NCBI GenBank assembly: GCA_029747585.1
Contig: JAPEVF010000079.1
Coordinates: 55,768-119,767, forward strand
Reading direction: 5' to 3'
DNA from: Pleurotus djamor
Taxonomy: Eukaryota; Basidiomycota; Agaricomycetes; Agaricales; Pleurotaceae
DNA: 64,000 nt
The translations under genes were made by a program, and so were the position numbers. The notes beneath the pieces were generated by a model. That model was not told the DNA's origin and did not search any database. It saw only the letters and a program-made list of their open reading frames with translations. How positions within the stretch are numbered: the stretch's first letter is position 1; each line of letters opens with the position of its first letter. This document shows positions 53,111-63,880 of this stretch, piece by piece.

Positions 53111-54678
53111 ATGAGTTTGAAAAAGAGGCAAGTCAGCTCATCACTTCTTCAAAGCCACGGCTAACTTTTTTGTTCAGCAAACTCGACCTCCTTGTCCGCG
53201 TACGCTACTCGAATCCCCTTCCACCTCCACCCTGTCCCCCAAAACTTCTGGAACTTCCAACAGACCCACTGCGCTATGCGAAACCCGAATTCCTGCAAAA
53301 TATCGCGTCAGATGTACCATTACCCATGATCGTGGATGCGGAGTGTGGTATGCCGTTAGACTTGGCGAAGTGGGAGTGTTTGTGGGAGGATGATGGAGAT
53401 GACTCTGGTGAGCGCTCGAAAAGCCATCTAGAAATAGGATGTGCAGCCATGAACCAACCCGCGTTATTAGCTTTGAACCCCAAACCCGAGGGTGCACATA
53501 GACTTGACCCCAAGGACGCTTTCCTTCTGGGTGACCCAGCATCCGGGGGTGCCTACACCAACGGTCACTCAACGCCCGGATCATCAATACAACTCCCTTC
53601 ACACGTTTCATGGCTCCGAAAGACTGAATACCTGACTGGCAGCGCGAGCGTACAGCGTGCTGCTCCACAAGAACCGTGAGTGTTGTGTCGCCTCGATCCC
53701 TATGTCTAAAACACACCGTGATGGTCCAGTAAATTCGCCGCAGCTGCTGCAAGCACAGATGTTTCACGAGCAGCCCAAATCAAAGACATAGAAGCGTCGT
53801 TTGCTGCTTGTAATGAAAACTTCGATTTATCAACCGTGGTGCATCCTACTAAACCCGGTGTCACGGCGGTCGAGTCTTACGAAATACTCCCCGACGCGGA
53901 TATTTGGGCCAACGCCTATGACTTGTTCCGGTTCTCAGAACGACCCGGAGAACGACCGATTGACGTAGGTAGCACTCCTTGTAGCGTGGATGTTTTCCCT
54001 GAAACTTCGTTGGAACGACAGACGTACGACCCCAGACTGGATTGTGCCATCCTTCGACCCATGGAATCGGACGGGGACCATTTCCTTGCATATTATCTCA
54101 CACAAGATGATGAATCTGCGATCAAATTCAAAGAGAAGAGGGCATCATTGTCTCCTTATGAAATCCCAGACGAAGACGAAGTAAGGAAGGTTCTCCTGCT
54201 CCTAGTCTCGTCTGAGCCATTCTCTTTGTAGGAAACCGTCTTCCACTGGGCGCGCGATTACGAAACAGTGAAGATCGAGCAGGAAGTTCCGAACGAGTTT
54301 CTGCTTGTCATTGACGACGGTTCTCAAGATGACCCATTGGAGGATCTTAAGCCCCAGCAGCTGCGGAGGAGCAAAGCTGCGTATTACAAGAACATCGAAC
54401 GAAAGATGATTTTGAAGAAGAAGCGAGCAAATGTATGTATCCCTTTGACTTGGACATTCGTTCCAGATTCATGATGATGTCCACAGATGCAAGAGGAGTA
54501 CGAAGATAAATGGGAAGTCATACGGGTGACACATTCTCCTATGAGTAAGGAGGAGGAAGAAGAACGAGAAGAGCTGATGGTGGAGGTCACAGACCCGATG
54601 TATCTGCGCAGAGATGCTGATGCAGAGGGAGAAGTCGAAGTCGACGATGGTACCCATACAATGATAGCCGTTTCATAG
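53111..54678 (+). CDS. PAF1: RNA polymerase II-associated factor 1 (Paf1 complex subunit)
   Basis: Nuclear elongation factor subunit that couples RNA polymerase II to histone modification. The first exon (53111-53127) gives MSLKKS-, joined to KLDLLVRVRYSNPLPPPPCP, the conserved Paf1 start. The connecting intron 53128-53177 begins gcaagt, a GC-AG intron. The rest follows the family: PTDPLRYAKPEFLQNIASDV, MIVDAECGMPLDLAKWECLW, RLDPKDAFLLGDPASGG, HVSWLRKTEYLTGSASVQRA, IKDIEASFAACNE, VVHPTKPGVTAVESYEILPD, DIWANAYDLFRFSERPGERP, FLAYYLTQDDESAIKFKEKR and YEIPDEDEETVFHWARDYET. The C-terminus is acidic (KEEEEEREELMVEVTDP). Four introns in total. Intact, about 460 residues. Confidence 0.93.
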
Positions 54679-54857
54679 CTTGTCCTTCCTTGCAACCATT
54701 TCGCTCGCGCATCTATGTACTATTGCTGATCCTGCATCGATTTGTTATCCTTCGAATTCGTTGTTCATAACGTGGTTGGTTTTGACATGTGTAACATATG
54801 AACATACAGCGTAGAATGAATGAAGATAGAGGAAGTGAGAAAGTCGAGTAAATTTCT

Positions 54858-55447
54858 CTATGCTTCAGTCAACTCTCGTAGACGACGAACGGTACTGAGA
54901 GCGAGTTGGATGAGAATTCAATAGGGATTAAGATGACAGAGTAACCACATACCTCCGGACAGTGGCAGCAGCAGTCGTCGAGACTGTCCAGGCACCCCCT
55001 GCGATGACCTTCTTGCAGGACTTGCATTCCCAAATTCCAACATTCGTTCTCTTCACAGAGTCCTGAAGAAACGCAGCCGTTAATCCCATCGACCCAGAAC
55101 CCTAGGAAAGGTGTCATTAAGCCGCACCTTTCCGCAGAATGTGCATGTGTATCGGGCGTGCTGGGAGATTTCCATCTACAATTGACAAGCCCAAGTCAGC
55201 TGCGATCGTCAACTTGAATTCAGAGAAACGCACCTTTTTGACCTGCTTACGCAGAGAGGCACCATAACGCTATACCAGCAGCAAAGTCTCAGCCTTGACT
55301 TCCTTCGTCGCCTGAAACCAGGCAGGGGACATCGAAACTCACAGTACCGTACTTTCCAGTGATGCCGACTTTCTTGGTGCGTTTGGTCTACAATGGATCG
55401 GGGTGAATCACTCGGTCCTGAGATAAAGCCATGGCGGGGCTCACCAT
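54858..55447 (-). CDS. RPL43: 60S ribosomal protein eL43 (L37a/L43)
   Basis: Small zinc-ribbon protein of the large ribosomal subunit. Exon 1 is only the start codon (55445-55447), followed by gtgagc. Later exons give [83 protein letters not shown] and RLRELTEA. The two CxxC pairs (CTFC and CKSC) bind zinc. Four introns interrupt a gene of only about 92 codons, common for basidiomycete ribosomal protein genes. The start was inferred because the next exon begins at the family's second residue after an acceptor (ttgtag) near 55391. The longer open frames on this strand are shadows. Confidence 0.93.
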
Positions 55448-55800
55448 CTTGAATAATGAAAGGGAATGAGGGTTTGTCGGCGGTGTGTACGGGCTTGTGG
55501 CCTGGGCAAGGTGATGAGCTACGAAATTGGGATATTAGAGGCGTGAGAAGATTCATGTTGGATGACTGTACAGCTGCTCGGCGAATGCCGAAATCTGCGT
55601 GAACAATGACAGGGGCCACTGATCCATCCAAGGGATGGAGGAAGAGCGGGCACACAGATGCAATGTTGGCAGGTGGCGCGAAGAGAAACGGCTTGGAGAA
55701 AACGTCATTAATTGAGAAGATTCGAAGATTCGCTATTATTACATTGCATGCGATATACATGATATGGGAAATATGAGATGGCGATTAAAACGACGGGGAC
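55448..55800. other. Intergenic upstream of eL43
   Basis: Promoter of the ribosomal protein gene, transcribed leftward, and 3' flank of the MARVEL gene. No other gene seen. Confidence 0.5.
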
Positions 55801-56655
55801 TTATACAGCTGCGACGGGGGCATTGGCTTGGTTCATGGGAGGGTTAGGCCCAACAGCGACCTTGTCGCCACGCACGGCAGTGGTTTGAGTGCTATTGTAA
55901 GGTAACTCGCGCGAGTCAGCCGTCCAAGCATTGGGATGGCCCCGACGGCTGGCCCTAAAAGCGCCGAAGATGAGAGCAATAGTGTAAAGCATTACTGGGA
56001 AAAGGTTAGGGGCATTCCTAAGGAAACGGGGTAGGGCCTTACGGTATATCCAGATGATGTAGGATAGCGCTTCGAGTGCCTTCATTTCCCGGCATACGCT
56101 CTTCGCATCGCCGACTGGGGGAGCAAACATTGGTACCAAGCAAGGCGAGCATGGCAAGAAACTTACAATAAATACCGCAGTCCCCCGGAACGTTGTCATG
56201 CCTCTGAGATGTCGCAAGAGCAGCTGTCGCGAGCCACAATACCCAGAGAACAACTGAAATGAAAACGTCTGAAAATCTGAACACATTGGAGAAGGCAGTA
56301 CTCACAGAGCCACATTATCTCAAAGATAACCGTAGATGTGAAAGCCTTGACGCTGAAGAGGCTAAGTAAAAGCCTATAACGCTTTATTAGTGTGCTCGAC
56401 TGCTTATTCCTAAGCACATACATGAACGGAATGGACAATATCGTGATGACAGAAGTGGCCAAGCTGAGTCCTCGAATGGATAGGTGGAGACCATTTTCGT
56501 TGAGTAGGTGAGTGATGTCCGCTGCAAGGCCCAGCGCAACGATGGCGAGAATGAGACTAAACCCTATACTAGATCTCAGCAACGACGACCACGCCTGATG
56601 TGAGTGAGAGTCTACCAAGTGCGGTGAGTCGCATGCAAGTAAACGCGAGTGCCAT
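55801..56655 (-). CDS. MARVEL-domain four-helix membrane protein
   Basis: Small tetraspan protein of the MARVEL type, which associates with membrane domains and vesicle traffic. The ATG at 56655 gives MALAFTCMRLTALGFSLILA after removal of a 52-nt intron (56564-56615). Helix 1 continues IVALGLAADITHLL, helix 2 is LSLATSVITILSIPFM, and helix 3 is STVIFEIMWLFVLWVLWLAT with the family-typical WLxVLWVLWLATAA. A Cys-containing loop (CREMKALEALSYIIWIYL) runs into helix 4, MLYTIALIFGAFRASRRGH. The cytoplasmic tail is polar (NAWTADSRELPYNSTQTTAV) and ends NAPVAAV. Five introns or so. TATA-like ttataaat lies about 60 bases upstream of the start on the minus strand. Function inferred from fold only. Confidence 0.78.
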
Positions 56656-57195
56656 GATATTTTGGGCACAGGATGGATAGGTGGCTTTCTGTAGAAGCGA
56701 CCCAGATGTTTGCATTTATAAGATCACGGACGCTGTGGAGTCAGTGACACCAAGTTCCGCCCTCCTTTCCAAGTTATTTAGGGGTGTAAGGTCAGCGATG
56801 AAGTCACCCCCACTTCCGCCTTAGTAAACTTGAGGACGATCTCTCAGGATCTCGGAAGTATAGGGTGCATAAACGGAAGTCGCCATACAAATGTGTCTTC
56901 CGTCGTTGACATGGACATGCCAGTGGCACCAAGTCAAGCATCCCCAAGTGCTCGGTTCTCAGTGCAGGAAGACGCTCACATTGGATAGTCATTCAGTGAG
57001 GTAGATGAGTTCAGCGTGTTCTATTTCGAGAATAATAAGCACGTAACTACGAAACTAAGACACTCTACTTGTATTGTGTAATAGACAGGTTTAAGCAAGA
57101 GTGCGGGGAGATCGGTATATCGACGCTCGACAAGGGTGGAGGATGACATGTAGATGAAGACATCAGAAATGACTCAGTATGATATGAACGATGAC
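56656..57195. other. Region downstream of truncated regulator gene
   Basis: Where the rest of a Zn2Cys6 regulator would be expected on the minus strand, I see no matching coding sequence. No supported gene. Confidence 0.4.
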
Positions 57196-58289
57196 TTACC
57201 ATCGTGGAATATGGTGGAAACTCGATGATTCTTGATGNAGNNTTGAAGTNNAGNNCTNNCNNACTGNCNATGACGCNGCGGTTCTGGGTAGATATATTTG
57301 ATTGGCTTTGCGGCAGATACTTCGTGCTACGTGGGCGAAGATAGATTGGGAGAGTGAATGACTGAAAATGTTTCGTTTAAAACGCACCCTGGGCACTTCC
57401 CAGAACTTCGGTCGTCGGAATTCGTTTCGTATGTGCGCCCCACCGGAGTTCTCTGCCTTGACCCCGATCGCCGTGTGCAACAAGGCAAAGCTGCTAGACT
57501 TTCCGAAGAAGCGTTCTTCATCTATGCGAAGCTGTTTGATTCCATCGGCCAGCTGTAGATCCTCCTCTCGGTCCTGTGCATCACTTGGTGATTGTGGGGA
57601 GGCGTGCGATGAAGGGGGTCTGTGATGATATTGTAAGGCGGTATTTCAAGGAGGCAGGTTGATAGGACTGACGAGGTTGGAAAGGAGGCTTGAGCTAGTG
57701 TAGTGCTGTCCTGGGACGTCGCATTCGGCCCAGCCTAGATACAGTTACACTCATAGAGTGACGTATTTGGAGGTAGCACATACCTTGAGTAGCAAAGCCT
57801 CCAAGTTCTTAATCCGTTGTTCAAGATCCCCGACGTATCTAACCACGCCAAAATCAGCGCAAGTCCATGTATATGCGCATTCATTCCTTACGAAGAGTCA
57901 CTGTTCGAGTTAGCAACAGGATGTCTCTGGAAGAGCGGTTCAGAACGAGGCCTTCTCCAAAGAAGCGGTGACTCACCTTGGCACTCGCTGTTGAGGTTGC
58001 TGTGTGCGTGCATTCTGTGTCAAAAGCTATACAGGCAGAGCAGCGACTACCAGAGGGCACTCTGCCACTGTCGCCTGTAGAATGCGATGGAGAATAAGGA
58101 ATCCCTGGTCCGTGCGCGTTGAGACAGTCCTTACACTTGACTATGCGAAATGATGGCTCAATTACGAGGAAATGGTGGAGAAAACCATAGCTACTGACTC
58201 TTTCTATGTCGACAGAAGTCACAAGCACCTCGGAGTCGCCTCTTTTTCGAGCCTGGGATGACAGTCGCGGCTGTCGACGACGAAGACAT
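57196..58289 (-). CDS. Zn2Cys6 fungal transcription factor, C-terminal part missing
   Basis: The start at 58289 reads MSSSSTAATVIPGSKKRRLR then GACDFCRHRK, an intron, and IKCKDC. The second half of the zinc cluster comes as RCSACIAFDTECTH. The Cys pattern (CxxCx6C ... CxxCx6C) is that of a Gal4-type binuclear cluster, but the loop between the halves is about 30 residues (usual 5-12). After another intron a linker and dimerisation helix follow, VGDLEQRIKNLEALLLK. A later exon reads RFFGKSSSFALLHTAIGVKA and RRPKFWEVPR, the conserved block before the Fungal_trans domain. The frame then enters a patch of Ns (57238-57275) and stops. The about 400-residue Fungal_trans region expected next is absent. 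It is either a truncated gene or an assembly gap collapsed at the Ns. Confidence 0.72.
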
Positions 58290-58525
58290 CAGGGTCGGCC
58301 TCCGGTCATTCCTCGTTTAGATAAGCAGTTAGGGGCTACGATGTCCGTCCCAAGACCCCCAAAGTCTCCGAAAGTTACGATACGTGGGGCAGAAGATGAG
58401 GCTTTGAATTTAATTGGAGAATTTCGTTCATTCACGAAGAAAGAAGGAAGCGACAACTAATATAGACCAATCAAAGGTTATATCAAAGGGATGTACTAGG
58501 GGTTATGAATAGGGAGATATGAAAG

Positions 58526-60153
58526 TTAAAGCTCCTTGAGTTGGAACCCGTGCCTCGTTGCCCCGGCTTCAGCTTCTATCTGATCTACAGTGTACTTTAT
58601 TGACTGAGCAAGACTCCACTGTGGTCTATACCTACCGTCAAAGGATCAGCGAACATGTTGAGTCGAACTATCTCACCAATGAGAAGAGAGGTACGCACCC
58701 AAGTAGTTCACGGGCTCGCGAATCGTCAATACGGACATTTGCAAAGTAGTTCAGCGTGGAAGGCTGTAGATAGATGGCCTCTCCCATCCACTTAGGCAAA
58801 ATCGCTGGTGCGGTACCAAAGAAAACGCGGCACCCCAAGTAATAGTATAAAACATGGTATCGTAGGTAGAGGAAAGCCTCAATCAGATGAGCAGCTATAT
58901 AGATGAGCAATGGTGAAACAGGTTTGAGTTTGATTTCACGCTTCGCATAGAACTTGTCTCTAGTGAGCGACGACTCAAGCAGGACTTCGGGGGGAATGGA
59001 ACATACCTTGACGGAGTTCCGAACGTCATGAAGGCTCCAAAGTGCGGTGTCTTCACCACTGACGAGAAAAGCCTCCCCAGCGACCTCACCTGGATTTTTC
59101 TCAAGTGCACGTTCACAGCATAAGTGGGCCGCTGCGCAATCCCAGACGAAGATATCGCGAGAGCCCCAATTCCCGTCCCACACAGGCAGAACTGAGAGGC
59201 TGAGCACGCTTGACAACTTCCTGTCATGGGGCCCAGTTATAGTGCTAGATACACACAGTTAAAGACGCACAAGAGCTTCATTCGATGAAAGGCACGTACT
59301 AACCGGGTCGGAGAATGGCAGCCTTGATAGTTGGGCACTCTTTGTTGGCGTTCCTGACGAAGTCTTCAGCCAGTCGTTTCGAACGATAGTAGCAGCTTTG
59401 TGGGACAGGTGGGTCCGGAGTTTCGTCACTGATAACTGACTCTTCCGAATGTTCAAGTCGAAGATACTTGGCAGTAGGAACTGAGTACTGATACCCCAGC
59501 AGACGATGTGTATACCAAAGTAGCATTGGGAAGGTCTTTCACAGCCTCCAATACGTTGCGCACACCCAAAACGTTGATCTTATAGGTATGATCCCAGGTA
59601 TACGCGGCCCTTTCCCAGAAGCGAAGTGTCGCTGCAATATGGTAGATGACTTGTGCATGCTTTCCAGAGGCGAATGGGGCGAGTACAGCATCCCTGATCT
59701 CTTGGGCGTTGGTGATATCAGCTCGCGACCACGTCACAGAGGGTATCCCCCTGAGATCTTGAGGTGGCTCCTGGAGATCGATGATGCGAATGTTATCTTC
59801 ACCGCGCAGTAACAGCAGCTTAACGATGCAGCTAAAGGTGCTTCGATGAGCCTTCGGCGTTCAGTACTCAGTACTCAGTACTCAGTGGCCATGTGCTCAG
59901 AACACGTAGGCTGAGACAGTAAAGGGACATACCTGCCGACGAAGCCAGATCCTCCTACTACGACGTAACCTTTGGACGTCGTTTCCATTGGGATGCCTTT
60001 CCGGATATCTACCTCATCGTAAGAGACTTGCGAGAGCGCCTCCTCAGAGGCATCTGGGCATATTGGCGGAGCGGGTCCAGTGAGACGACGAGAAAGTTTA
60101 CGAAGGTAGTAAAAGAACAAGCCAAGTACCACCAAGGAAACAGTGATCAGCAT
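58526..60153 (-). CDS. 3-beta-hydroxysteroid dehydrogenase family protein (ERG26-like)
   Basis: NAD(P)-dependent oxidoreductase related to sterol-4-alpha-carboxylate 3-dehydrogenase. The start at 60153 gives an N-terminal membrane anchor, MLITVSLVVLGLFFYYLRKL. After a linker comes GYVVVGGSGFVGR, the Rossmann GxxGxxG. Then follow GIPSVTWSRADITNAQEIRD, AQVIYHIAATLRFW, NVLEAVKDLPNATLVYTSSA and SCYYRSKRLAEDFVR with the catalytic YxxxK. It goes on through IKAAILRPG, LGPNDRKLSSVLSLSVLPVW, VWDCAAAHLCCERALEKNPG, GEAFLVSGEDTALWSLHDVR and KWMGEAIYLQPSTLNYFANV. The end is YRPQWSLAQSIKYTVDQIEA. Many introns. True substrate may be sterols or other hydroxy compounds; the family is broad in basidiomycetes. 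A partial copy lies directly upstream. Confidence 0.87.
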
Positions 60154-60387
60154 CGTTGTCTGCGAATAAAACTCCTTGGGAGACTCTCATGGCGTCTTTG
60201 GTGGGATTATTCGGATAGAGGGTCAAAAAGAGGGCGGAAGCGCTCCGAGTCTGTGGATAAGACTTTCCGCCGAGCCCTAGCTCAGGTAAAACGGAATGAT
60301 ACGCCCAATCGAAAATAATAATGTAAACCAAAGAAAGGATAATAATTATACATGCTGAGGGAGCGAAGAAGATGTTGATAAACGCGT

Positions 60388-61200
60388 CTATGGGTCCCCA
60401 GATCGAAGCCCGTCTCTGACTTCTCCAGGATCAGCCTCTAACTGATCCACAGTGTACTTGATCGTCTGAGCAAGACTCCACTGTGATTGATACCTGTAAT
60501 TACAAAGTATTAGCGGGTTGGACCACCGAGAAAACGAGGATACGTGCCCGAGAAGTTTGCGTGCCCGCGAGTCATCTAGGGTGACGTTTTGCAAGTAGTC
60601 CAACATGCTCGGCTGCAATAAGCTTGCATCCCCCATCCATTTGGGTCGAAGGGCCGGCGTATCGTTCCAAAAAACGCGGTATATCGGGTAAAGAAGATGG
60701 TACCGAAGGTAGAGGAAAGCCTCAATCAGATGAGCAACGATGTAGATAGTTAATGGTGAAATAGGTTGGAGTTTGCTTTTCCGCTTCGCGAAAAACTGAT
60801 CCCGAGGTTTGACTTCAGCATGATCCTTGGAAGCATATGAAAGAAACGTACGTTGACAGCGTTGCGAACGTCACGCATACTCCAAACAACGTCTTCACCA
60901 CTGACGAGAAAGGTCTGCCCGGCTACTTCATTTGGGGTTTGCTCCAGTGCACGTTCGTAGTGCAGGTGGGCCGCTGCACAATCCCACACGCAGATATCCC
61001 GAGACCCCCAGTTCGCATCCCACACAGGGACCACTGGTAAGCTGAGTACAGTGGTCAGCTTCCTATCGTTGGGCCCGAGTATGGCACTGGAGACAAGTTC
61101 AAAGGGGCACTGGAGCTTGAGTCGATAGAAGGACCTACTAGCCAGCTCGAAGAATTCCTGTCTTAATGGTGGAGTTGTTGTTACGGGTCCGGAATGAAAT
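60388..61200 (-). pseudogene. 5'-truncated tandem copy of the 3-beta-HSD gene
   Basis: Matches only the C-terminal half of the neighbouring gene at 58526-60153: NNNSTIKTGILRAG, AILGPNDRKLTTVLSLPVVP, VWDCAAAHLHYERALEQTPN, GQTFLVSGED, KWMGDASLLQPSMLDYLQNV and YQSQWSLAQTIKYTVDQLEA. It ends GLRSGDP. In alignable stretches I count roughly three quarters identical residues. The Rossmann GxxGxxG and the YxxxK segment, which precede ILRPG in the full gene, are not found upstream; instead the sequence turns AT-rich (ttaattacttaattaatgg near 61285). Intron positions of the kept half are preserved and I see no stop inside it. A full enzyme is impossible, so I call it a gene fragment. Confidence 0.75.
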
Positions 61201-63349
61201 GAAGGCCCGTTTCTTACGCCTCTGGGCTTGCACGGGCGCTTGTCTTAAGTGCCATCACATCGCCACCTGTCAAATGCCATGGTATATTAATTACTTAATT
61301 AATGGATTCTTCAATGATGTCATGAATGTACCTGATAGGTTACCTTTGAGTTTCTACTGACTGTGGGAACAAACTATTGACTGTGGGAACAGCTCCTCTC
61401 TGATGATTGTTTGACGACAATCCAACGACCATCAATACTTATCCCCTGCTAACCACGAGCCTGGCTTATTAACGCTTGGAATACAAGGATGAATATGCCC
61501 ATCACAGCTCATGGCCGGAGCCCCAGACCTTAGAGAAACGAGCCTCATGGTTTTTGAGGGCATGAACTCGGCGCAGAAGGGCGAGCGTGTGAACGTTTTT
61601 CAATCGGAGATCAAACTGATCGTGGTCGATCCTCAGGACAAGGGACATGGTGCGTATGGAAGTCCCATTTTACAGGCCTCTTTGCTCCCACAAACTCAGA
61701 AAACCTACTCTAAGACAATGTCTACGCAAGCTGTTATTGTTTTCAGCTTATCCCACGCTCCGCGATCATCGATGATAGATCAACGTCAACGGTCACCGGT
61801 CAACCGGTCACCAGTCACCGGTCACCTCTCTCCCAATGACCTTTCTCCCTCTCCTGCACCTTGAGGGAAATCAATCGCCCAAGAGCTATCATCCGACACT
61901 CAAGTGTAGGCGCTACTCAAACAATGCATACATGCAAATGATGACATCAAGAGGCGCGGAGGATGGATTACGAGATAGCTGGTTTGTTAGCCGGCTGCGG
62001 AGGAAAAAGAGAGAGCGGTGTGTTTTCTTTCACTTTTCTCAGTTGAAAAAGATTATTAACATGCCCCCCTACCTTATAGTCATGCGTTGCCAGCCCTACC
62101 AGCATACCTCAGACCCTGTCCCAATACCCCCGGAACCACAACTTCCGAAATTGATGAGTTGAGCGCCGAAAGTACGCGCTAGAGGACGATACTCAATGCA
62201 ATTAGAGAATACTCAAAAACAAAGACGAACCGAGCAGCGGGCGATAAGGGATTCGAGGCGGTTGATGGGGCCAGCTGATGGGGAAAAGGGAGGGGTGAGT
62301 TTTTCTTCGCCTTTCTGTGTCTGGCAAGTATGGGAATAACTTACTGGGAGTTGTAGATAGATGTCGCCGCTTTGGTATAGACGACAGAGGCAGTTTTGGC
62401 AGTACCCGGTCAACCGACCTCTTCCTGGTACCTCCTGTCCGAATATCGGTTTTCAAGAACGTTTGCCGTACAATACAGGAGTGCCAACACCACACGAACA
62501 TACTCCCAAAACGAATAGATGCATCTTGGTCTCGTTGGGGAGATTTATGAGGCCGAAGGTTGGGGTGGTTCTGGGGGCAATCAAAAATGGTACGTCTTCA
62601 TCAGTTTCCGTTGCTTCGAAAATGCTATAATTGACTTGCTATCGCTCTCAGACACCTACAGCCAATCCCCCAAGGCTGTAGTCGTCAAATCGGATAACCT
62701 CCTTCCATGCCTGTACCCCGGAGACACCCACCTCGGAGAATGGACTTCAAACATGGATGTTATATGCGCCCAGGCCTTGCAACCACGTCACGAACACGAT
62801 ACTAGAAGGAATATATGAGCTAAGGAGTTGTTGCGGAGATATCTGAGGTCAAACATTTGTCTGGCTCTAGAGACACTTGGACTGGGTACGTTTTTGTCAG
62901 TTCCGTTCGCTTCTAAAAATCCTTAATTGACTTGCTCAAAATAAATCTCACCCACCCGCAGTGAACCCATTGTTTCCGTAGGCCTTGAACTGAACACCCT
63001 CCATCACAAATGAGTAAATGTACAACAATCTGACAAATTTGACTCATGAGACATTCACACTCTTCAAGACCTTTTCCAGCGCACCTGCTTTGTCTAGTGG
63101 ATGTGGTAAGGTAGGAGTCAGACAGTGGTTCTGCTGCGAAGCTTGCACAGACTCATCAAATTTGGACTTGCACTCCTTTTGCGTCGCGACGCCATTATTG
63201 GCGGGTTGTAGTATTCAAGTTATCTCTCAGCTCCAACCTCCCCTCCATTGTTCCTTTGTATGTGATTACCAACAAGTGCCGCACACGCTTCCCTTTTCGC
63301 GGACCCGTACTCGCCACGCCACGCGGTGGCCCACACTAACAAGTAAAGA
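61201..63349. other. Gene-poor region with short repeats
   Basis: About 2.1 kb with only short frames and no known motifs. A tandem copy of tgactgtgggaaca occurs near 61358-61392, a GGTCACCGG repeat block lies at 61791-61826, and two similar intron-like sequences lie at 62590-62651 and 62886-62961. A hypothetical multi-exon gene around 62360-63020 is possible but I cannot name it. Confidence 0.4.
61791..61826. repeat. GGTCACCGG short repeat block
   Basis: ggtcaccggtcaaccggtca followed by ccagtcaccggtcacc is a run of overlapping ggtcacc/ccggtca units with internal palindromes (accggt occurs three times). Confidence 0.7.
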
Positions 63350-63880
63350 TCGGGCTCGAGAAGCTCAGAAAGGAAGTTGAAACCAAGAAGAATGAGATCA
63401 CGGGGCGTCTTCAACGAGGAGAACCGGTCGGAGCTGCAGATGAAGAGTGGATTGACGGAGGGGGAAACCTTGTTGATGAGGAGGTGGTGGTTGGTATACT
63501 TGAGCAGGCATCAAACTATGAGGAGGGATATTCTCGACTCTCAGACGAACAGAAAGCTGTTGTCGAGAGGCTCGTAAAGTCCGGGTCCAGGTTTGTTGAG
63601 AACAAACGAAAACGTACGTCGCTTGTGCTGAGCAAGGTCCATGTGGGGACTGAAAACATCTGCAGGTCGGCCAGAGACACCGGCTGCACCTCGTAAACAG
63701 GCGAAGAAGGGGGCACCTAGCACCCCTGTCTTTACAAAGAAAGAAAACCCGACGCTTGCCCAACGTATCGAGATCCTCAATTGGCACCACAAGAATTCCA
63801 ATAAGAATCAAACCAATACTGCCAGTGTAAGACACCGATCCAGGGGCCCTAAGGGGGCGACGATAGGGGCGGACTAATCG
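63350..63880 (+). CDS. Probable helix-turn-helix protein, transposase-like N-terminus, runs toward window end
   Basis: From 63350 one frame reads GLEKLRKEVETKKNEITGRL, then a Glu/Asp-rich segment, then YSRLSDEQKAVVERLVKSGS and FVENKRKR. After an intron near 63613-63666 a second exon gives RPETPAAPRKQAKKGAPSTP and KENPTLAQRIEILNWHHKNS with NKNQTNTAS. The last block resembles the N-terminal helix-turn-helix of CENP-B/pogo-type transposases and related fungal proteins (LTxxQRIEILxW...NQxxTAxHF). The next exon may start near 63917 (HVLVRLEEDERRSEYRSEWR) and leave the window. Whether it is a transposon or a domesticated gene cannot be told without the downstream DDE region. Confidence 0.45.

Noticed and set aside
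55209..55760. 183-codon minus-strand frame rich in Pro and Ser
   Set aside because: Overlaps eL43 introns and exons in another frame. No family features, and the ribosomal protein explains the region.
58206..58460. 84-codon plus-strand frame starting ATG TCG ACA
   Set aside because: Lies antisense to the first exon of the Zn2Cys6 regulator, whose cysteine pattern and splice sites are far stronger evidence.
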